DNA of 64,000 bases from Frankia gtarii (GCF_025403375.1 NZ_JAMPTM010000002.1:1-64000), one strand, 5' to 3'. Shown: positions 1 through 9,379, numbered from the stretch's first letter. Notes: generated by a model not told the origin, from the sequence alone. Numbers and translations are program-made.

Positions 1-14
1 GGCGGCAGGCGGGC

Positions 15-1031
15 ATGGTCGACCAGAGCGGGGTCACCGCGGCGTGGTCGCGGTACGGCGAGGCCGACTGCATCCGGCTGGTCGGGCTGGTGCCGCGTGC
101 GCAGGTGCGGATCCACCCGGCCACCGCCGTCGTGCTCGGCACGGCCCCACCGATGGCCGGTCGGCTGCTCCGCGACGGCCCCGACACCTGCTTCCTGCCG
201 CGCTTCCCCTTCCTCGATGGCACCGCGTACATCGTCACCGTCGACGGGTCGGTCGTGGCCGAGCTGACCCGCGCCCGCGCCGACGAGGCGGCCACCACCG
301 AGGTGCTCGCCATTTACCCGAGCGCGACGACCGTGCCACGCAACCTGCTGCGCGGCTACGTCTGGTTCAGCGCGCCGATGAGCGAGGGGCGGACGGCGGC
401 CCACGTGCGGCTCGTCGACGACGCCGGTGATGTCCTGGCAGGGGCGCTGCTGGCGACCGACCAGGAGCTGTGGGACGCCGGCCGGCGCCGGCTCACCGTC
501 CTGCTCGACCCGGCCCGGATCAAACGCGGCCTCGTGCCGCACCGCGAGGCCGGTTACCCGCTGCGGTCCGGCGCGCCGTTTCGGCTGGTGGTCGACGACG
601 GGTTCCGCGACGCCCGCGGCTGCCGGCTGCGGGCCGGGGCCGAGCGGCGCTGGCAGGTCGCCGACGACGAGCGCCGCCACGTCGACCCGAACGCCTGGGC
701 CCTGCACGTTCCGCCCGTCGGCACCGCCGAGCCGCTTCGGATCGGGTTCGACCGGCCGCTCGATCACGGCCTGGTGGCCCGCTGCCTGCGCGTCGCCGGG
801 CCCGATGGTCGGCCCGTCGAAGGCGTCGCGGACGTCGGTGCCGAGGAGCGGTCGTGGCAGCTGACCCCCCGACACGGCTGGGCGCCCGGGCCGCACCTGC
901 TCGCCGTCGATCCCGTCCTGGAGGATCTGGCGGGCAACTCCGTCGGCCGGGTCTTCGACCGGGACCTCGCCCGCCGGACGGACGATCCCCGCGGCGCCCG
1001 CCCCGTCGAGGTGACGTTCCACCCGGCCTGA
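15..1031 (+). CDS. Ig-like (SbsA-type) domain protein, possibly 5'-partial
   Basis: The 338-residue product has two stretches that look like bacterial Ig-like SbsA domains: one around residues 95-210 (WFSAPMSEG, then strand-rich sequence with VRLVDDAGDVL) and one around 225-325 (IGFDRPLD, ending in DLAGNSVGRVFDRDL). The phrase 'DLAGN' near the end of a domain is typical of this fold. There is no signal peptide in what is visible. No in-frame stop lies between base 1 and the ATG, so the real start may be outside the window. Function is unknown; a structural or surface role is only inferred from the fold. Confidence 0.7.
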   Translation: MVDQSGVTAAWSRYGEADCIRLVGLVPRAQVRIHPATAVVLGTAPPMAGRLLRDGPDTCFLPRFPFLDGTAYIVTVDGSVVAELTRARADEAATTEVLAIYPSATTVPRNLLRGYVWFSAPMSEGRTAAHVRLVDDAGDVLAGALLATDQELWDAGRRRLTVLLDPARIKRGLVPHREAGYPLRSGAPFRLVVDDGFRDARGCRLRAGAERRWQVADDERRHVDPNAWALHVPPVGTAEPLRIGFDRPLDHGLVARCLRVAGPDGRPVEGVADVGAEERSWQLTPRHGWAPGPHLLAVDPVLEDLAGNSVGRVFDRDLARRTDDPRGARPVEVTFHPA

Positions 1032-1132
1032 GCCCGGCGCCAGGGGTACGGGCGTCCGCCGGCACCGATCGGGGCGGTGAACCGATCGCACCCCCGCAGG
1101 AGGCCGACCAGGCCCTCCGTGCAAAGTTCACG

Positions 1133-1162
1133 TTGACAACAGTTCATGGAGCAATCTACACT
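1133..1162 (+). promoter_or_regulatory. Consensus-like sigma-70-type promoter
   Basis: TTGACA at 1133-1138 and TACACT at 1157-1162 are separated by 18 bases, inside an AT-richer island that contrasts with the GC-rich flanks. It points at the leader peptide and transporter operon. With this promoter the untranslated leader before the peptide start would be roughly 160 bases. Confidence 0.6.
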
Positions 1163-1326
1163 TATTTGAGTGACAAGGGGGAGATTTTCCCTGTCAATCC
1201 TTGAGCGGGCAGCGCCGCGGGCAAGATACGTGTAGCTGTCGTCGGCTCATCAGGCGACGACCCGGAATCGGGGTTTTCGGGCGTGGCCTCCAGGCTGGTG
1301 CGAGCGAGCGACGCGGGGGGTATCAC

Positions 1327-1443
1327 GTGGTGCGATCGTTGAACACCTACCTGCGTCGTCACGTCGACTTCGCGCGGGTGCAGAGCTCGCTGTGTCCAAC
1401 GTCGACGCCCCTGGTTTCCGGGCTCGTCGGCCAGGTCGCCTGA
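1327..1443 (+). CDS. Putative cis-acting leader peptide (sulfur-type attenuator)
   Basis: A 38-codon reading frame starts with GTG after a strong GGGGGG ribosome site seven bases upstream. It carries the motif RRHVDFARVQSSLC. Actinobacterial leader peptides found ahead of sulfur uptake and assimilation genes share the pattern RRHVDLxRVxSxLC; this is family knowledge recalled, not searched here. A cysteine placed late in the motif suits ribosome stalling when cysteine is short. The stop lies 254 bases before the first permease gene, leaving room for a folding leader; a short hairpin (CCCGG-TGTG-CCGGG) sits at 1491-1504. Confidence is moderate because no structure was computed. Confidence 0.65.
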   Translation: MVRSLNTYLRRHVDFARVQSSLCPTSTPLVSGLVGQVA

Positions 1444-1697
1444 AGCTGGCGCTGGATCGGCCTCGGCGCCCACTTTTCCCCCACCGGATGCCCGGTGTGC
1501 CGGGTGGTCTATTCACGATTACCCGGGGCGGTCAAGCCCGACGGCGTAGAAGGCCGCGTCGCCTCGGTCCGGCATCACCGACCATTCATCCTCGGTTCTG
1601 AGCTAGGAGACGACGTGTGTCCGCACACTGAATCGGCGGGCGTCTTCCGCCTGCCGGGAATCACGGCGACCTGCCGGCGGACGACGCGGTTTCGGCG
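1444..1697 (+). promoter_or_regulatory. Leader region between leader peptide and ABC operon
   Basis: There is no convincing gene here. The stretch separates the leader peptide stop from the permease start and contains a CCCGG/CCGGG stem with a four-base loop at 1491-1504. No T-run follows the stem, so classical termination is not proven. If the leader peptide works by attenuation, the switch must lie in this interval. Confidence 0.35.
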
Positions 1698-2669
1698 ATG
1701 CGTCGCTACGTAGCGAGGCGTCTGGTGCAGGCCGTCGGTGTGCTGTGGGCCGCGTATACAGTCTCGTTCTTCGTGCTGTACTACCTGCCCGGTGACCCGG
1801 TCGCGGCGATGTTCGGCGGGGGGGTGGACTCGACCACGGTCAGTCCTGCCCAGCTTGCTGAGCTTCGCCACCAGTACGGCTTCGACAAGCCGGTGCTCGT
1901 ACAGTACATCGACTATCTCGGCAAGGCCGTTCGAGGCGATTTCGGGAATTCGGTGTCGACAGGGCGCTCTGTCACCGCGACGCTGGCCAGCGCTTTGCCG
2001 CGGACCTTCGCGCTGGCCGGACTGGCCATGCTGCTGTCGGTGCTGATCGGCGGCGCCCTGGCGGTGTCGGCCAGCTACACGCGGCGGCGCTGGCTGCGGC
2101 AGGTGCTGCTTTCCCTCCCGTCGCTGGGCATGTCGATGCCGACCTTCTGGGTCGGGTTGATGCTCATCGAGCTGCTCTCCTTCCGGGTGGGGCTGTTCCC
2201 GGCATTCGGCGACAACGGATTGCGCGGGCTGGTGTTGCCGGCCGTGACGCTGGCCATCCCGCCCGGGGCGTTGGTGGCGCAGGTGCTGGCCAAGAGCCTG
2301 CTGGCGGCGCTGGACGAGCCTTATGTGCAGACCGCGCAGTCGAAAGGAGCCAGCCGCTTGCGCATCCACCTGCGCCACACCCTGCGTAACGCCTCACTGC
2401 CCACGCTGACGGTGGTGGGACTGATCGGCGGGCAGCTGCTGGCCAACTCGGTGGTCGTGGAGACCGTCTTCTCCCGGGAGGGCCTGGGCCGGGTCACCGC
2501 GGGCGCGGTGACCACGCAGGACATCCCACTCGTGCAGGGCGTGGTCGTGTTCGGAGCGCTGGTTTTCGTCCTGCTCAACCTCGCGATTGACCTGGCCTAC
2601 CCGTTGCTTGATCCGCGCATCATCGCGGCCCCCGGTTCGCGAGGGGCGATCGCGGGGGCCGCAACATGA
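1698..2669 (+). CDS. ABC transporter permease, DppB type
   Basis: This is one of the two membrane subunits of a peptide/nickel-type (family 5) ABC importer. The N-terminus has the usual RRLxQAxxVLW membrane start and the LPGDPV loop. The region around residues 205-250 holds the cytoplasmic EAA-like coupling loop (QSKGASRLRIHLRHTLRNA). Its 323 residues are normal for the family. The stop overlaps the next gene's ATG (ATGA at 2666), so the two permeases are translationally coupled. The substrate cannot be read from the permease; the neighbouring flavin monooxygenases suggest an organic nutrient needing oxidation. Confidence 0.9.
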   Translation: MRRYVARRLVQAVGVLWAAYTVSFFVLYYLPGDPVAAMFGGGVDSTTVSPAQLAELRHQYGFDKPVLVQYIDYLGKAVRGDFGNSVSTGRSVTATLASALPRTFALAGLAMLLSVLIGGALAVSASYTRRRWLRQVLLSLPSLGMSMPTFWVGLMLIELLSFRVGLFPAFGDNGLRGLVLPAVTLAIPPGALVAQVLAKSLLAALDEPYVQTAQSKGASRLRIHLRHTLRNASLPTLTVVGLIGGQLLANSVVVETVFSREGLGRVTAGAVTTQDIPLVQGVVVFGALVFVLLNLAIDLAYPLLDPRIIAAPGSRGAIAGAAT

Positions 2670-3631
2670 TCAACGAGGTGGCCGGACAGGCCGCGGTGAC
2701 CGTCGAACGCGACGTCGACGTCGACACCGACACGGATACGGACACCGCCGTCGACTCCGGTCTCGACGCCGTCGCCGTCGAGACTCAGCCGCGTCTTGGT
2801 GCCCGGGTGCACCGAGCGGCCCGCTTCTTCGTGCGCCGTCCGGGCCTGGTGTTCTCGATCCTCCTGGTGATCATGGTTCTCGTGGCCGCGTTCTGGCCTG
2901 GATGGCTCAGTGCGCGGGACCCGCTGCGGGGCATCCCGTCCGACAGCTTCAGCGGACCGAGCGCGGCGCACTGGTTCGGCACGGACGCGCTGGGACGGGA
3001 TGAGTATTCCCGCGTCGTGCACGGGGCACAGCTGTCATTGAAGGCGACTCTGATCGCCGTCGCGGTCGCCTTCGTCGTCGGTGCCCTGCTCGGGCTCGTG
3101 GCCGGATGCGCGGGGCACTGGGTCGAAGGCCTGCTGATGCGCTTCGTGGATGTGCTGCTCTCGATTCCGGCGCTGTTGCTGTCCTTGGCGATGGTGACCG
3201 CGTTGGGTTATGGAACGGTGAAGGTCGCGATCGCGGTTGGCATCGCAAGCGTCGCCGGGTTCGCCCGGGTCATGCGGGCCGAGGTGCTCCGGGTGCGGCA
3301 CGCGACCTACGTGGAGGCCTCGCGCTCGTGCGGTGCCCCTTGGTACTTCGTGCTGTGGCGGCACGTGCTGCCCAACTCGATCGGCCCGGTGCTGGTGCTG
3401 GCCACACTCGATTTCGGGGCCGCGATCCTGGCTGTGTCCTCGCTGAGCTTTCTCGGCTATGGCGCGCCGCCGCCGGCGCCGGAGTGGGGGACGTTGGTGG
3501 CTACGGGGCGGAACTATCTGGCCAACGCCTGGTGGCTGACCGCGCTGCCTGGACTGACGATCGTGGCGACGGTGCTGGCCACCAACCGGATAGCCCGCGC
3601 GTTGGACGGCGAATGGGTGCGGCACCGATGA
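2666..3631 (+). CDS. ABC transporter permease, DppC type
   Basis: Second membrane subunit of the same family 5 importer (321 residues). The first 45 residues are a charged, low-complexity cytoplasmic tail of repeated D-V-D-T-D codons. After it come the typical RRPGLVFSILLV membrane segment and the HWFGTDALGRDEYSRV loop diagnostic of DppC/OppC proteins. The EAA-like loop (ASRSCGAPWYFVLWRHVLPN) lies near residue 215. Both ends overlap neighbours by ATGA, supporting one operon with the permease before it and the ATPase after it. Confidence 0.9.
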   Translation: MINEVAGQAAVTVERDVDVDTDTDTDTAVDSGLDAVAVETQPRLGARVHRAARFFVRRPGLVFSILLVIMVLVAAFWPGWLSARDPLRGIPSDSFSGPSAAHWFGTDALGRDEYSRVVHGAQLSLKATLIAVAVAFVVGALLGLVAGCAGHWVEGLLMRFVDVLLSIPALLLSLAMVTALGYGTVKVAIAVGIASVAGFARVMRAEVLRVRHATYVEASRSCGAPWYFVLWRHVLPNSIGPVLVLATLDFGAAILAVSSLSFLGYGAPPPAPEWGTLVATGRNYLANAWWLTALPGLTIVATVLATNRIARALDGEWVRHR

Positions 3632-5430
3632 CGGGGGCGACGATCGACGGCCCCGACGAGGAGAGAACGCTGCTTCAGGTTCGGAACTTGTCGGTTTCCT
3701 ATCGCACACACCACGGGTACATCCGCGCCGTGCGCGGCATCGACCTGGATGTGCGCCGCGGTGAGGTCGTCGCCGTTGTCGGAGAGTCGGGATCGGGCAA
3801 GAGCACCACCTCGCACGCGATCATCCGGCTCCTGCCGGACACCGCCCGTATCGACGCCGGCAGCGTGCGCTTCGGTTCGGACGAGCTCACCGGAATGTCG
3901 GAGCGAGAACTGCGGACCGTGCGCGGCGCCGCGATCAGCCTGATACCGCAGGATCCCGGCGTCTCCCTGAACCCGGTCCAACGCATCGGTGAGCAGGTGG
4001 CCGAGGTGCTGCGTATCCATCACCTCTCCACGCGCCGCGCCGCCCTCGCCGACGCGATCGAGGTCCTTGAACGGGCCGGCCTTCCCGACCCGGCCACTCG
4101 TGCTCGCCAGTATCCGCACGAGCTGTCCGGTGGAATGCGCCAGCGCGCCCTGATCGCCATCGCCATTGCGGCCGAGCCGAAGCTGATCATCGCTGACGAG
4201 CCGACCAGCGCCCTGGACGTCACCGTGCAGCGCCGCATTCTCGACCATCTCCAGCAGCTGACCGCGCAATCGGGCACCGCAATTCTGCTGGTGACCCATG
4301 ACCTGGGCGTCGCGGCCGACCGGGCGGACCGCATCGTGGTGATGTCGAAGGGACGCGCGGTCGAGGCCGGACCCACCCGCGAGATCCTCGACAACCCCCA
4401 GCACGAGTACACGCGCCGGTTGCTGGCCAGCGCGCCGAGTCTCAACATCACCTATTCCAGGGTGTCGGCGTCCAGGACGGCGGCTGTCCCGGCCCAGGCT
4501 GCTGTCCCGGCCCAGGCTGCTGTCCCGGTCCGGGGGGCCGTCCCGGCTCAGGCGGTCGCCCCGGCGCAAGGGGCTGTCCCGGCGCAAGGGGCTGTCCCGG
4601 CGCAAGGGGCTGTCCCGGCTCCGGCGGGATCCAGTGTCGAGGTGGTCGCGGCCGTGGCCCATCTGGTCAAGGACTTCGCTCTGCCGCACACCAGCGGCCC
4701 GCGGCGGGCGCTTCGCGCCGTCGACGACGTCAGCTTCACCATTCATCGAGGGCGGACCCTCGCGCTGGTGGGTGAATCAGGCTCGGGCAAGTCCACCACC
4801 GCTCGCCTCCTGCTGCGGCTGACCGATCCGAGCGCGGGTCGGATCCTCTTCGGCGGTCTGGACGCCACCGCCGCGCGCGGTGAGCAGCTTCGGCAGCTGC
4901 GGCGCCGGGCGCAGCTGATCTATCAGAATCCGTACGCGTCGCTCGACCCTCGGTTGTCCATCGGTGAGGTGGTCAGCGAGCCGCTGCGGGTCTTCAAAGT
5001 GGGGGATCGGGCCGCCCGGTTGGCTCGCGTCCGCGAGTTGCTGGACCGCGTCGCCCTGCCGGCGACGGTGATCAGCCGTCGTCCGGCGGAGCTGTCGGGC
5101 GGTCAGCGCCAGCGGGTCGCGATCGCGCGCGCGCTGGCCCTGAACCCCGCGCTGGTCGTCTGCGACGAGCCGGTCTCCGCTCTGGACCTCTCCGTGCAGG
5201 CGCAGGTGCTGGCGCTGCTCGCCGAACTGCAGAGCGAGCTCGGTGTGGCGTACCTGTTCATCTCGCACGATCTGGCGGTCGTCCGGCAGATCGCCCACGA
5301 GGTCGCGGTCATGCAGGCGGGACGCATCGTCGAGCAGCGCGGCACCGAGGAACTGTTCACCGATCCGACTCACGAGTACACGCGCGAACTGCTCGCCGCC
5401 ATCCCTGGTCGGGGTGTCGGTTCGAAGTAG
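3628..5430 (+). CDS. Fused double ATP-binding subunit, DppD-DppF type
   Basis: One 600-residue protein carries both ATPases of the importer. The N-terminal half has Walker A GESGSGKST, signature LSGGMRQR and Walker B LIIADEP. The C-terminal half repeats the set with GESGSGKST, LSGGQRQR and LVVCDEP. Both halves end in the oligopeptide-family tail around HEYTRxLLA. The linker between them (bases about 4480-4630) is a run of six-residue A-V-P-A-Q-G type repeats encoded by 18-base units. The ATG at 3628 overlaps the preceding stop (ATGA); a longer upstream frame exists but lies inside the permease gene. The fusion guarantees equal amounts of both ATPases. Confidence 0.9.
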   Translation: MTGATIDGPDEERTLLQVRNLSVSYRTHHGYIRAVRGIDLDVRRGEVVAVVGESGSGKSTTSHAIIRLLPDTARIDAGSVRFGSDELTGMSERELRTVRGAAISLIPQDPGVSLNPVQRIGEQVAEVLRIHHLSTRRAALADAIEVLERAGLPDPATRARQYPHELSGGMRQRALIAIAIAAEPKLIIADEPTSALDVTVQRRILDHLQQLTAQSGTAILLVTHDLGVAADRADRIVVMSKGRAVEAGPTREILDNPQHEYTRRLLASAPSLNITYSRVSASRTAAVPAQAAVPAQAAVPVRGAVPAQAVAPAQGAVPAQGAVPAQGAVPAPAGSSVEVVAAVAHLVKDFALPHTSGPRRALRAVDDVSFTIHRGRTLALVGESGSGKSTTARLLLRLTDPSAGRILFGGLDATAARGEQLRQLRRRAQLIYQNPYASLDPRLSIGEVVSEPLRVFKVGDRAARLARVRELLDRVALPATVISRRPAELSGGQRQRVAIARALALNPALVVCDEPVSALDLSVQAQVLALLAELQSELGVAYLFISHDLAVVRQIAHEVAVMQAGRIVEQRGTEELFTDPTHEYTRELLAAIPGRGVGSK

Positions 5431-5490
5431 GGCGGGTGTCCGGGACACGCGAGTTGACGAGCGATTCACCCGACCGATGGGGGACACATC

Positions 5491-6573
5491 GTGGATTTTG
5501 GATTGATTACCTTCGGTAGCCTGCTACCCGACCCGCATACGGGCACCCTGCTCAGTCAGCGGCAACGGCTGCGCGATGTGGTGAGCGCGGCGGAGGCCGC
5601 GGAGCAGCTTGGTTTCGCCTGGTATGCCTTAGGCGAGCACCATTTCGGCGAGCGCGATGTGATCCCTTCGCCCGCGGTCGTACTGGCCGCGATCGCCGAG
5701 CACACCAGCTCGATCCGGCTGGCTACCGGCACCACCCTGCTCGCCAACCGCGACCCGGTGCTGGTTGCCGAGGATTACGCCCTGGTCGATCTTCTTTCCA
5801 ACGGGCGGCTGGAGCTGGTCGCCGGCGGATCCTTCTACCCGCAGGCGTGGACGGTGTTCGGGCAGGAACCCGCCAGCAAGGCCGTCCGCAAGCGGGAGAA
5901 CGTCGAACTGCTGCTGCGGCTGTGGAACGAGGACCAGGTCACCTGGACCGGGCAGTTCCGACCACCCCTGGATCAGGTGAGTCTGCAGCCTCGACTGACT
6001 CAGTCCAGGCCGCCGTTGTGGCTGAGCGCCGGAGTCGGCTCCGAGTCCGTCCCGCTCGCCGTTGAGCACGGGCTGCCGGTAGTCGTCGGTACCATCGGTC
6101 GGCCACCTGTCGACTACGTCGACGTCTTCGGCGACTACCGCCGGCAATGGCGGCTGGCCGGGCGGACCGACCCACCCGGACGCCTCGGGGCGGCCAGCCA
6201 CTTCTTCGTCGCGCGCACATCCCAGGCCGCCCGCTCGCTGTGGTCCGAGTACATCAACAACTACCTGTCGGCGAACGGGGCCGGGGCGGCCCGCGGTCCG
6301 TTCGATTTCGACGCCCATATCAGCCCGGACGGGCCGGCGATCTGTGGCAGCCCGGCCGAGGCTCTCGACAAACTCGGACGGCTGCACGAGCTGTGGGGGC
6401 ACGACCTGCACCTGCTGGCCATCGACCTCGGCGGAATCCCCTACGCCGAGGTGCAGAAGGCAACCGAGCTGGTCGCCTCCGAGATCCTGCCTCACCTGTC
6501 CGGTCTCGGTACCACCTCGGCCGTGCCGCAGCCGACCGCGGCCGAGACGGCTGAGACGGCCGTCAATGCCTGA
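5491..6573 (+). CDS. LLM-class flavin-dependent oxidoreductase
   Basis: A luciferase-like monooxygenase of 360 residues, starting at GTG after GGGGGA. The beta-alpha barrel start (VDFGLITFGS), the AWYALGEHHFG segment of bacterial luciferase relatives and the ATGTTLLANRDPVLVAEDYALVD block are all present. Such enzymes use reduced FMN or F420 to oxidise small organic molecules. It lies between the transporter ATPase and the solute-binding protein of the same operon, so it probably works on the imported compound. Desulfurization is plausible because of the sulfur-type leader peptide, but the substrate is not shown by the sequence. Confidence 0.85.
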   Translation: MDFGLITFGSLLPDPHTGTLLSQRQRLRDVVSAAEAAEQLGFAWYALGEHHFGERDVIPSPAVVLAAIAEHTSSIRLATGTTLLANRDPVLVAEDYALVDLLSNGRLELVAGGSFYPQAWTVFGQEPASKAVRKRENVELLLRLWNEDQVTWTGQFRPPLDQVSLQPRLTQSRPPLWLSAGVGSESVPLAVEHGLPVVVGTIGRPPVDYVDVFGDYRRQWRLAGRTDPPGRLGAASHFFVARTSQAARSLWSEYINNYLSANGAGAARGPFDFDAHISPDGPAICGSPAEALDKLGRLHELWGHDLHLLAIDLGGIPYAEVQKATELVASEILPHLSGLGTTSAVPQPTAAETAETAVNA

Positions 6574-6685
6574 CGCGGCCGTGCCCGCGCTCACCACCGA
6601 TCTCAACCTCGGCTTGTTCACCACCGTCATGCCCGCCGGCCGGCTGCGGCCCGGCCTCGTCACGTACGTCTTCGCCCTGAATTGA
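6566..6685 (+). pseudogene. Short LLM-like N-terminal fragment
   Basis: A 39-codon frame overlaps the end of the preceding LLM gene. It contains DLNLGLFTTVMPAGR, which looks like the first barrel strand of a luciferase-like monooxygenase, then stops at 6685. No continuation is recognisable in any frame before the solute-binding protein gene. It may be the leftover start of a deleted third monooxygenase in this operon, or chance. Low confidence. Confidence 0.3.
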
Positions 6686-6782
6686 GCTGGACGTCCGCCT
6701 GGACAACCGGGCGAAATAAACCATCCTCTCAGCACCCTGCGGATCTGTTCGTGGCGCCGTGCTGTACACATCAGGAGAAACC

Positions 6783-8429
6783 TTGCCCGCACTGAGTTCA
6801 CCGCGCCGGGGATCGCGCCGCATGAGCCCGCTTGTCCTGACCGCAGCCCTTCTCGCGGCCGCTTTGAGCGCTTGTGGCAGCAGCAGCTCCGGGTCCTCCG
6901 GCAGCGCCGCGGCGGCCTCCTCCAACGGTCCCGGCCAGGTCGGAGGCACCCTGGCGATCGCCGTGGGTACCGATGTCGGCTGCGTCGACCCGCAGCAGGT
7001 CCGCAGTGGGGACACGCTGTACTCGCTGCGCCAGACAGTCGATTCGTTGACCGACCAGAATCCCGGCACCGGGCAGACCGTACCCTGGCTGGCGCGGAGC
7101 TGGGATGTCAGTGCGGACGCCACGACGTTCACGTTCCACCTTCGAAGCGGCGCCACCTTCAGCGACGGGACGCCCGTCGATGCGTCGGTGGTGAAGGCCA
7201 ATTTCGACGCAGTCACCACGAAGCTCAAGGGCCTCGCCAGTCTCGGTGTGACCTACCTGACCGGCTACGCCGGAACGACCGTGGTCGACAGCCTCACCGC
7301 GCAGGTGAAGTTCCGCCAGCCCAACGCCGCCTTCCTTCAGGCGACGTCGACGCCTTCCCTGGGATTGATCGCCCAGGCCAGCCTCGCGAAGACCCCGGCC
7401 CAGCGCTGCTCGGAGGGCGTCGTGGGCTCAGGCCCGTTCACCCTGTCCAGCTACCGGCCAAACCAGTCGATCACACTCGTGAAACGTAAGGGCTATAACT
7501 GGGGATCTTCCCTGTGGAAGAAGAGCGGCGAGGCCTATCTGGACAAGCTTATCTTCCAGATCGTGCCCGAGAACGGAGCGCGGACCGGCGCTCTTGAATC
7601 AGGCCAGGTCAATCTGATCGCCAATGTGATCCGCTCCGACGAACCGGCACTGAAGGCCGCGGGTAAGACGCTAAGGCCAATCACCCTGGCCGGCACGAAC
7701 GCACTGTGGGTCAACCACGCGGCCCCCCTCCTGAAGGATGTCAAGGTTCGTCAGGCCGTCGCGTTCGGGATCGACCGGAAGGCCATCGCCGGCCTGTTCC
7801 CGTCTGGAACTACCGCGGCCACGAGCATCCTGTCGCCGACGACACCGGGATACGCCGACCAGTCCGAGTTCATCACGTTCGACCCGGCCAAGGCCAAGTC
7901 AATTCTTGAGGCCGACGGCTGGCGGGCCGACGGTGCCGGGATTCGGACCAAGGACGGCGTTCCGCTCGAGATCACCATCGGCAATCCTGGGGCCATCAGC
8001 AGCGTCGACCCGGAGATCGAACTCATTCAACAGCAGCTGAAGGACGTCGGTATCGGAATCAAGATCAAGGAGATTCCGGTCGCCGACGTGAACAACGTTC
8101 AGCAGTCAGGATCCTACGACATCCTGATCGCCAGCGCGCAGCGTCCCGACCCGGACATCCTGCGTACTCAGTTCTCCACCAAGCTGATCAATTCCTACCG
8201 GATCGCCCCGTCCACGCTGGATACGCTTCTTGATCAGCAGGCTGCCACGACGGACCAGGCCAAGAGAAAGGAACTGGTCGCCAGCGCGCAGCGCCTGCTG
8301 GCGCAGAACGCCGACGTCATTCCGGTCGTGAACTACGTGATCGAGTTCGCGTTCTCGCCCAGGCTCCACGGACTGGAGTTCAACCCGTCCGGCCATCCCA
8401 CCCTGCACAGCGTGTGGATCAGCCGATGA
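6783..8429 (+). CDS. Family 5 solute-binding lipoprotein
   Basis: The extracytoplasmic binding subunit of the ABC importer (548 residues). I choose the TTG at 6783 because AGGAGA lies just upstream; a GTG at 6759 has no such site. The N-terminus has arginines, a hydrophobic run and the lipobox LSAC with Cys31, followed by a Ser/Gly-rich tether, so it is anchored in the membrane. The body has the family 5 pattern (FHLRSGATFSDGTPV, then VRQAVAFGIDRKAI near residue 320). It follows an LLM gene and overlaps the next one (ATGA), so transport and oxidation genes are interleaved. Confidence 0.9.
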   Translation: MPALSSPRRGSRRMSPLVLTAALLAAALSACGSSSSGSSGSAAAASSNGPGQVGGTLAIAVGTDVGCVDPQQVRSGDTLYSLRQTVDSLTDQNPGTGQTVPWLARSWDVSADATTFTFHLRSGATFSDGTPVDASVVKANFDAVTTKLKGLASLGVTYLTGYAGTTVVDSLTAQVKFRQPNAAFLQATSTPSLGLIAQASLAKTPAQRCSEGVVGSGPFTLSSYRPNQSITLVKRKGYNWGSSLWKKSGEAYLDKLIFQIVPENGARTGALESGQVNLIANVIRSDEPALKAAGKTLRPITLAGTNALWVNHAAPLLKDVKVRQAVAFGIDRKAIAGLFPSGTTAATSILSPTTPGYADQSEFITFDPAKAKSILEADGWRADGAGIRTKDGVPLEITIGNPGAISSVDPEIELIQQQLKDVGIGIKIKEIPVADVNNVQQSGSYDILIASAQRPDPDILRTQFSTKLINSYRIAPSTLDTLLDQQAATTDQAKRKELVASAQRLLAQNADVIPVVNYVIEFAFSPRLHGLEFNPSGHPTLHSVWISR

Positions 8430-9379
8430 GCGCCGGGCAGGACGACTCGCGGGCGGCCCGCCCGCGGGTTGTGTTCGGTACCGGCCTGAGCACGGCGCTG
8501 ACAGCGACGGCCGAGCGGCAGCGTCATGCCGAGGCGGCCGACCACGGTGGCCTGGACTTCGTCACCCTTTCCGACCACCCGTACCACGCCGACCGCATCG
8601 ACGCCTACGCCGCCGTGGGAGTGCTTCTCGGCCGCACCTCCCGCGTCGGGGCCTACGTCAGCGTCACCAATCTGCCCACTCGCCCGGCCCCGCAGCTGGC
8701 CCGCGCCCTCACCTCCCTGTCAGAGCTGACGGGTGGGCGGATCGCTCTCGGAATCGGTGCCGGCGGGCTGTGGGACGAGATCACCAGGTTTGGCGTCCGC
8801 CGGCTGTCTCCCCCCGAGGCGGTTCGGGCGCTGGAGGAGGCGATCCTGGTGATCAGAGCCCTCTCCGGCGGCGGCGACCCCGTCGAGTTCGACGGTGAGT
8901 TCTACCAGGTCAAGGGACTGGTCCCCGCGCCGGTACCGACTCCGCCGATCTGGACCGGCTCGGTCGGCGCGAAGTCGCTCGCCGTCACCGGCCGGGTCGC
9001 GGACGGCTGGATTCCAGGCCTCGGCGTCGTTCCCGGCCACGCCGCGGACTGGCGCAGCGACAGGGTCGCCTGGTCACGTCCCGTCATCGACGAGGCCGCG
9101 CTGGCCGCGGGGAGGCAGCCGGGCGACATCGCCACCATCTACAACGTCACCGGCCGCATCACCGACGAACCGCTGGCCGTCACCCGGGAAGAGAACGGTC
9201 GCTGGTTGGGAGGATCGGTGAGTCAATGGGTCGACGAACTCGTCACCGCGGTGCTCGACTTCGGGGCGTCCGGATTCATCCACCATCGGGTCGATGACCC
9301 GACCCCGGCCGATCTCACGGTTGGACGCTGGATTCACGAAGTCGTTCCGGCGGTGCGGGCCGCGATCGAGCGCGGGTGA
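8426..9379 (+). CDS. LLM-class flavin-dependent oxidoreductase
   Basis: A second luciferase-like monooxygenase of the same operon, 317 residues, with its ATG overlapping the preceding stop. Recognisable blocks are EAADHGGLDFVTLSDHPY, the TSLSELTGGRIALGIGAGG segment and PVPTPPIWTGSVGAKSLAVTGRVADGW. The last two are typical of F420/FMN LLM enzymes. It is quite different from the LLM at 5491, so the pair may act on successive steps or different imported compounds. A strong inverted repeat follows the stop, suggesting the operon's main transcript ends here. Confidence 0.85.
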   Translation: MSAGQDDSRAARPRVVFGTGLSTALTATAERQRHAEAADHGGLDFVTLSDHPYHADRIDAYAAVGVLLGRTSRVGAYVSVTNLPTRPAPQLARALTSLSELTGGRIALGIGAGGLWDEITRFGVRRLSPPEAVRALEEAILVIRALSGGGDPVEFDGEFYQVKGLVPAPVPTPPIWTGSVGAKSLAVTGRVADGWIPGLGVVPGHAADWRSDRVAWSRPVIDEAALAAGRQPGDIATIYNVTGRITDEPLAVTREENGRWLGGSVSQWVDELVTAVLDFGASGFIHHRVDDPTPADLTVGRWIHEVVPAVRAAIERG

